Source of the DNA: Prevotella sp.
GTDB lineage: Bacteria; Bacteroidota; Bacteroidia; Bacteroidales; Bacteroidaceae
DNA length: 64,000 bases
Direction of reading: 5' to 3'
NCBI GenBank assembly: GCA_017478025.1
Contig: JAFVGZ010000027.1
Span: 186,001-250,000, forward strand
Shown here: one piece after another, positions 61,229 through 64,000 of the stretch
Layout of the letters: each line of letters opens with the position of its first letter
Numbering within the stretch: position 1 is the first letter of the stretch
Made by a program: the position numbers and the translations under genes
Notes under the pieces: generated by a model
What the model was told of the DNA's origin: nothing
Databases searched by the model: none
What the model saw: only the letters and a program-made list of their open reading frames with translations

Positions 61229-62563
61229 TTACAGCTTTTTATATCGCTGCACCAGCTCTTCCGGCAGGCGCACTATGCAGATATTCATCGACTTTCCGTC
61301 TTCTGACAGCATTGCCGACTGTATCTCTATCTCCGTGCCGTCAGGCTTGAAGGTGGGATGCACATGGTCGCGCGCTGTGGTCTTGTGGCCTGCCGTCAGC
61401 AGTATGCGCTCACCCGTGTGGCGGTCTATGAGCCACAGCTCGCGGGCAAAGTCATCGCCTGCCACCCAATAGCCGTCCTGCGAGCCTGCCACATGCCAGA
61501 AGTTATCGCCTGGCACCTGTCCCTCCAGCGTCAGCTCGCGGGTGCGCATATTCACTACGGCAATGCCCGTAGCATACTCCTTAGTCCCCGACGGACCCCA
61601 GTCATCCGACGTGGCAAAGGACTCCAGACCCTCGATGGCCTTCTGCTCACCCTTGTTGATGGGCCGGTGGCCGATGATGGCTATCACCATCTCGTCAGCG
61701 CTGATCACTGCCTCATGCGTTACCCAGTCGTGCTCCGTCTCGCGGTAGATGGGTCTGAGGTTCGTGCCGTCGGCATTCACCATCCACGTGCGCTGCGGAG
61801 CCTTGCCGCCCGTCTCCCAGCAGAAGATGACTTCCCCCGGATGCCAGGGGTTGCCCTGTATGTGGCCCACCTTGAAATGCACCGCCACCACAGGCTCTGC
61901 CTTGCCCGTCGCAAGGTCCATCTTGCCGATGCCGCTGGGCCCGGCGCCCATCTTGCGAGGGCCGAAGTTGGGTGCTATCTGCTCCGTTATAGGGTATTTG
62001 CGCGCAAACTCCTTGTCAAGACGGAAATAAACAAACTCCTCGCTGCCGTCGAGAGCCATGTCACCCTCGCTGCACATCTCAATGGGGATGGTGCCGCAGA
62101 TGCGTTCGTAGGCTGTCTTCTTCTTCACCTTGCCCGCTTCGGAGTCTGCAAGGAGCTGCCCCAGGTTCACCTCCACCACGGCCATGCCCGTGCGCTTCCC
62201 ATTCTTGTCCCTCACATCGCGCATGTGATAGAGGTTCATGGACTTACGTGCCACGCAGAGCATGCCCGAGAAGCCGCCCTCCGTGACCTGCACAATGGTG
62301 CCTGTCTCTTCGTTGACGGCCATCGCCTCGCCCTTCACGCGGTCCGAACGGAAGATAACCCACTTACCGTCGGACGTCCATTGGTTGTGCGTCTGATAGA
62401 TTTTCGAATCGCCCGTGCCGCTCTTGCTGGTGAGGAACACCAGCTCCACGCCGGTCTTGGGGTCTGTGATGACCTTGCGCTCAGAAGGGAAACGCGTTCC
62501 CATCTGCGCCATCGCGGGGATGGCAAGAAATGCCGAAAGGCAGAGTGTGAAAAGCTGTTTCAT
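61229..62563 (-). CDS. PL22 oligogalacturonate lyase
   Basis: A 444-aa exported protein, signal peptide MKQLFTLCLSAFLAIPAMAQ. A seven-bladed propeller family that beta-eliminates digalacturonate and short pectin fragments. The family blocks THNQWTSDGKWVIFRSDR, IGKMDLATGKAEPVV, VGHIQGNPWHPGEVIFCWET, GGKAPQRTWMV and THEAVISADEMVIAI are present, with conserved histidines that in PL22 bind the metal (Mn). The presence of a signal peptide suggests a periplasmic enzyme, although many PL22 enzymes are cytoplasmic. Faces away from, but lies next to, the starch locus, and is followed 325 bp later by a GH105 gene of the same pathway. Confidence 0.9.
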   Translation of the reverse strand: MKQLFTLCLSAFLAIPAMAQMGTRFPSERKVITDPKTGVELVFLTSKSGTGDSKIYQTHNQWTSDGKWVIFRSDRVKGEAMAVNEETGTIVQVTEGGFSGMLCVARKSMNLYHMRDVRDKNGKRTGMAVVEVNLGQLLADSEAGKVKKKTAYERICGTIPIEMCSEGDMALDGSEEFVYFRLDKEFARKYPITEQIAPNFGPRKMGAGPSGIGKMDLATGKAEPVVAVHFKVGHIQGNPWHPGEVIFCWETGGKAPQRTWMVNADGTNLRPIYRETEHDWVTHEAVISADEMVIAIIGHRPINKGEQKAIEGLESFATSDDWGPSGTKEYATGIAVVNMRTRELTLEGQVPGDNFWHVAGSQDGYWVAGDDFARELWLIDRHTGERILLTAGHKTTARDHVHPTFKPDGTEIEIQSAMLSEDGKSMNICIVRLPEELVQRYKKL

Positions 62564-62887
62564 GTTTGTGGTTGTTGTTTAGGTTGTAGTTAATCCCTGC
62601 GGGAAAACCGCAGGGCACTCTGGCTATAGGTGTTCCCTCTTCTCTCCTCTTCCCTCTTCCCTCTTCCCTTTTCCCTCTTCCTAATCTCCCCCTCGCCTTT
62701 GGAGAGGGGGCCGGGGGGTGAGGTTATTCCCTCTTCCCTCCTAGGGTGCCTTGCGGTTTCCCCGCAAGGACTGTCGCTCATCTCTCCTCCCTCTTCCCTC
62801 TTCTTAATCTCCCCCTCGCCTTTGGAGAGGGGGCCGGGGGGTGAGGTTCCCCCCCTCCCTGAGCAGGGAGGGGCCGGGGGTGGGTCT
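62564..62887. repeat. Repeat-filled gap between PL22 and GH105 genes
   Basis: Contains GGGCAC-type palindromes CCCTGCGG, GAAAA, CCGCAGGG (62595-62615) and CCTTGCGG, TTTCC, CCGCAAGG (62749-62769, reversed), a TTCCCTC pyrimidine repeat (62636-62682 and 62785-62802) and two copies of a CTCCCCCTCGCCTTTGGAGA palindrome with GGGGGCCGGGGGGTGAGGTT tail (about 62687-62722 and 62808-62846). No gene. Confidence 0.8.
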
Positions 62888-64000
62888 TCAGTATCTTATC
62901 TTCCCGTCATAATTGAATATCGGCTCATTGGTGGGCACTTCCTGGTCGTAGAACTGCACGGCGGAGTCGTTCATCTTCGGGTGCTGGCTTTGGAGCAGGC
63001 GTATTATCTCTGCGCCGGCCCAGATGGTGGGGCCGTAGCCGTGGGCTGCCATCACGTGGACGGGGCGATGGGCATAGAAGGCGGCATCGAATGCCATGCC
63101 CGTGCCTACGCAGACCTGCTCCACCTGGCCCTTGCCGTTGACTGCCGACTGTACGGCCTGCCATCCTAAGAGCGCCACAGGTCCGAAGGCCTTCGCATCA
63201 AGCCATCCCTTGTTCACGCCGTGTGCCAGGCAATAGGTGTATATGGCTGTCGCTGAGGCTTCCAGATAGGTGTCGTTGCGGTCCAACAGCTGGTGCCAGA
63301 AGCCCGAATGGTGCTGCAGGGCTGCCAGTCCTGCGGCATGCTTGCCCAGCAGGTCGAGCAGCTGCGGGCGCTGCGGGTGGTCTGCGGGCAGCACATCGAG
63401 CACCTCACACAGTGTCAGGATAGCCCATCCGTTGGCCCTGCCCCAGAAGAAGGCGGGGTGGGGCTGCATATCCTCCACCCATCCGTGGCGGAAGAGGTTC
63501 TTCTCTGCCACCCACATGCGGCTGGCAAAGCTGAGAACCTGGCGTGCCGCCTCGTCATAATATCTTGTCTCGCCCGTCAGCTTGCCCATATAGGCCACTG
63601 CGGGGATGCCCATAAACATATCATCGAGCCACACCGTGTTCTTCTGCGGACGCAGGCGTGCGAAGGTGCCGTCGGCAAGGCGATACTCCTTGTTCAGGAT
63701 ATAGTCGGCATAATTGTCGATGAGCGGGCGCAGCGTGGCAGCCTTCATCGCCCCTGACAGCGACGCCTTGATCATGGAGCAGCACACGGCACCTGCATCG
63801 TCGAGGGCATGAGGCGCTATGATGCGGCGGATATTGACATCTATGGTCTTGCCGGCATCATGCAGCTTTTTATAATAAGGTGCTATCTCTGCCAGCAGTC
63901 CGTGGCGACGGGTCACGTAGTTCAGGTACGCCGTGTCGCCCGTCGCCTCGTATGCTGCCAGCACGCCAGAGTAGGTGACGCCCCACTCATAGCTGGTCAG
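62888..64000 (-). CDS. GH105 unsaturated rhamnogalacturonyl hydrolase (start cut by window end)
   Basis: The frame is open to the last base; 371 residues are visible. It is a six-helix-hairpin enzyme acting on the unsaturated uronic acid left by pectin lyases. SYEWGVTYSGVL near the cut end, WLDDMFMGIPAVAYMGKLTG (catalytic Asp region), HGWVEDMQPHPAFFWGRANG (second conserved aromatic/Asp region), and SATAIYTYCLAHGVNKGWLD fit family GH105. The GTG at 63964 is only an internal codon. Linked to PL22, so both belong to a pectin-fragment set that probably continues beyond the window. Confidence 0.9.
   Translation of the reverse strand: MTSYEWGVTYSGVLAAYEATGDTAYLNYVTRRHGLLAEIAPYYKKLHDAGKTIDVNIRRIIAPHALDDAGAVCCSMIKASLSGAMKAATLRPLIDNYADYILNKEYRLADGTFARLRPQKNTVWLDDMFMGIPAVAYMGKLTGETRYYDEAARQVLSFASRMWVAEKNLFRHGWVEDMQPHPAFFWGRANGWAILTLCEVLDVLPADHPQRPQLLDLLGKHAAGLAALQHHSGFWHQLLDRNDTYLEASATAIYTYCLAHGVNKGWLDAKAFGPVALLGWQAVQSAVNGKGQVEQVCVGTGMAFDAAFYAHRPVHVMAAHGYGPTIWAGAEIIRLLQSQHPKMNDSAVQFYDQEVPTNEPIFNYDGKIRY

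Noticed and set aside
61358-62593. A 411-codon open frame antisense to the PL22 gene
   Set aside because: The sense strand encodes a recognisable PL22 lyase with signal peptide; the antisense product is His/Arg/Leu-rich without motifs.

Overview
The window is chromosomal DNA from a member of the Bacteroidota, most likely a Prevotella/Segatella-type gut or rumen bacterium. The evidence is a complete SusC/SusD starch locus, Bacteroidota-type promoters (TTTG, 19-20 bp spacer, TAnnTTTG) in front of many genes, a Bacteroidota HU-like protein, DUF4254 and DUF5020 neighbours, a fused SecDF, and A-rich gene leaders without Shine-Dalgarno sequences.

Layout. 0-11 kb: the end of an unknown gene, leuS (+), then a run of minus-strand genes: an LPS-type GT9 glycosyltransferase with its DUF4254 partner, a 31-codon small gene, a lone ABC ATPase, pckA and a histidine-type phosphatase. 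11.1-11.9 kb: an intergenic region with several DnaA-box-like 9-mers, an AT-rich tract and four 22-bp direct repeats; genes run away from it on both sides, so it is a candidate replication origin. 11.9-21.5 kb (+): a RelE/ParE toxin-antitoxin pair, a 1289-aa exported Ig/leucine-rich-repeat protein, an M15-type peptidase, an HU-like protein and SecDF. 21.6-24.7 kb (-): a nucleobase uptake set (xpt, NCS2 purine permease, DUF5020 outer-membrane protein). 24.8-29.2 kb (+): miaB, an RsbU/RsbW-like phosphatase overlapping an RsbV-like STAS protein, and tRNA-Ala(GGC).

29.6-39.3 kb (-): ten consecutive genes, all for exported proteins and mostly unassigned. They include two paralogous pairs, a WG-repeat protein, a DUF6175 protein, an outer-membrane barrel-like protein and several proteins that look like the LPP20/FlgT/CsgG group. 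This may be an undescribed envelope assembly system. 40.0-60.7 kb (-): a ten-gene starch locus in the order susC, susD, susE-like, susF-like, GH13 amylase with a starch-binding module, GH53 galactanase, malQ, GH97 (SusB), pullulanase, GH13 SusA-like. The proteins bind starch at the surface, import the oligosaccharides and hydrolyse them. 61.2-64 kb (-): pectin-fragment genes (PL22 oligogalacturonate lyase, GH105 hydrolase cut by the window end).

The most striking feature is the density of dispersed repeats. One composite element (a TCCGGA-based 9-bp minisatellite next to a CCTCCCC/GGGGAGG hairpin) occurs about ten times. Seven copies lie in frame inside four enzyme genes, always in the reading frame that gives Ser-Gly repeats whichever way round the element is inserted; three more abut gene 3' ends. 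Other families are a covarying palindrome with a GGGCAC flank, a ~60-bp element with two interlocked inverted repeats, and several AT-rich minisatellites. All assignments come from reading the sequence; no database search was run.
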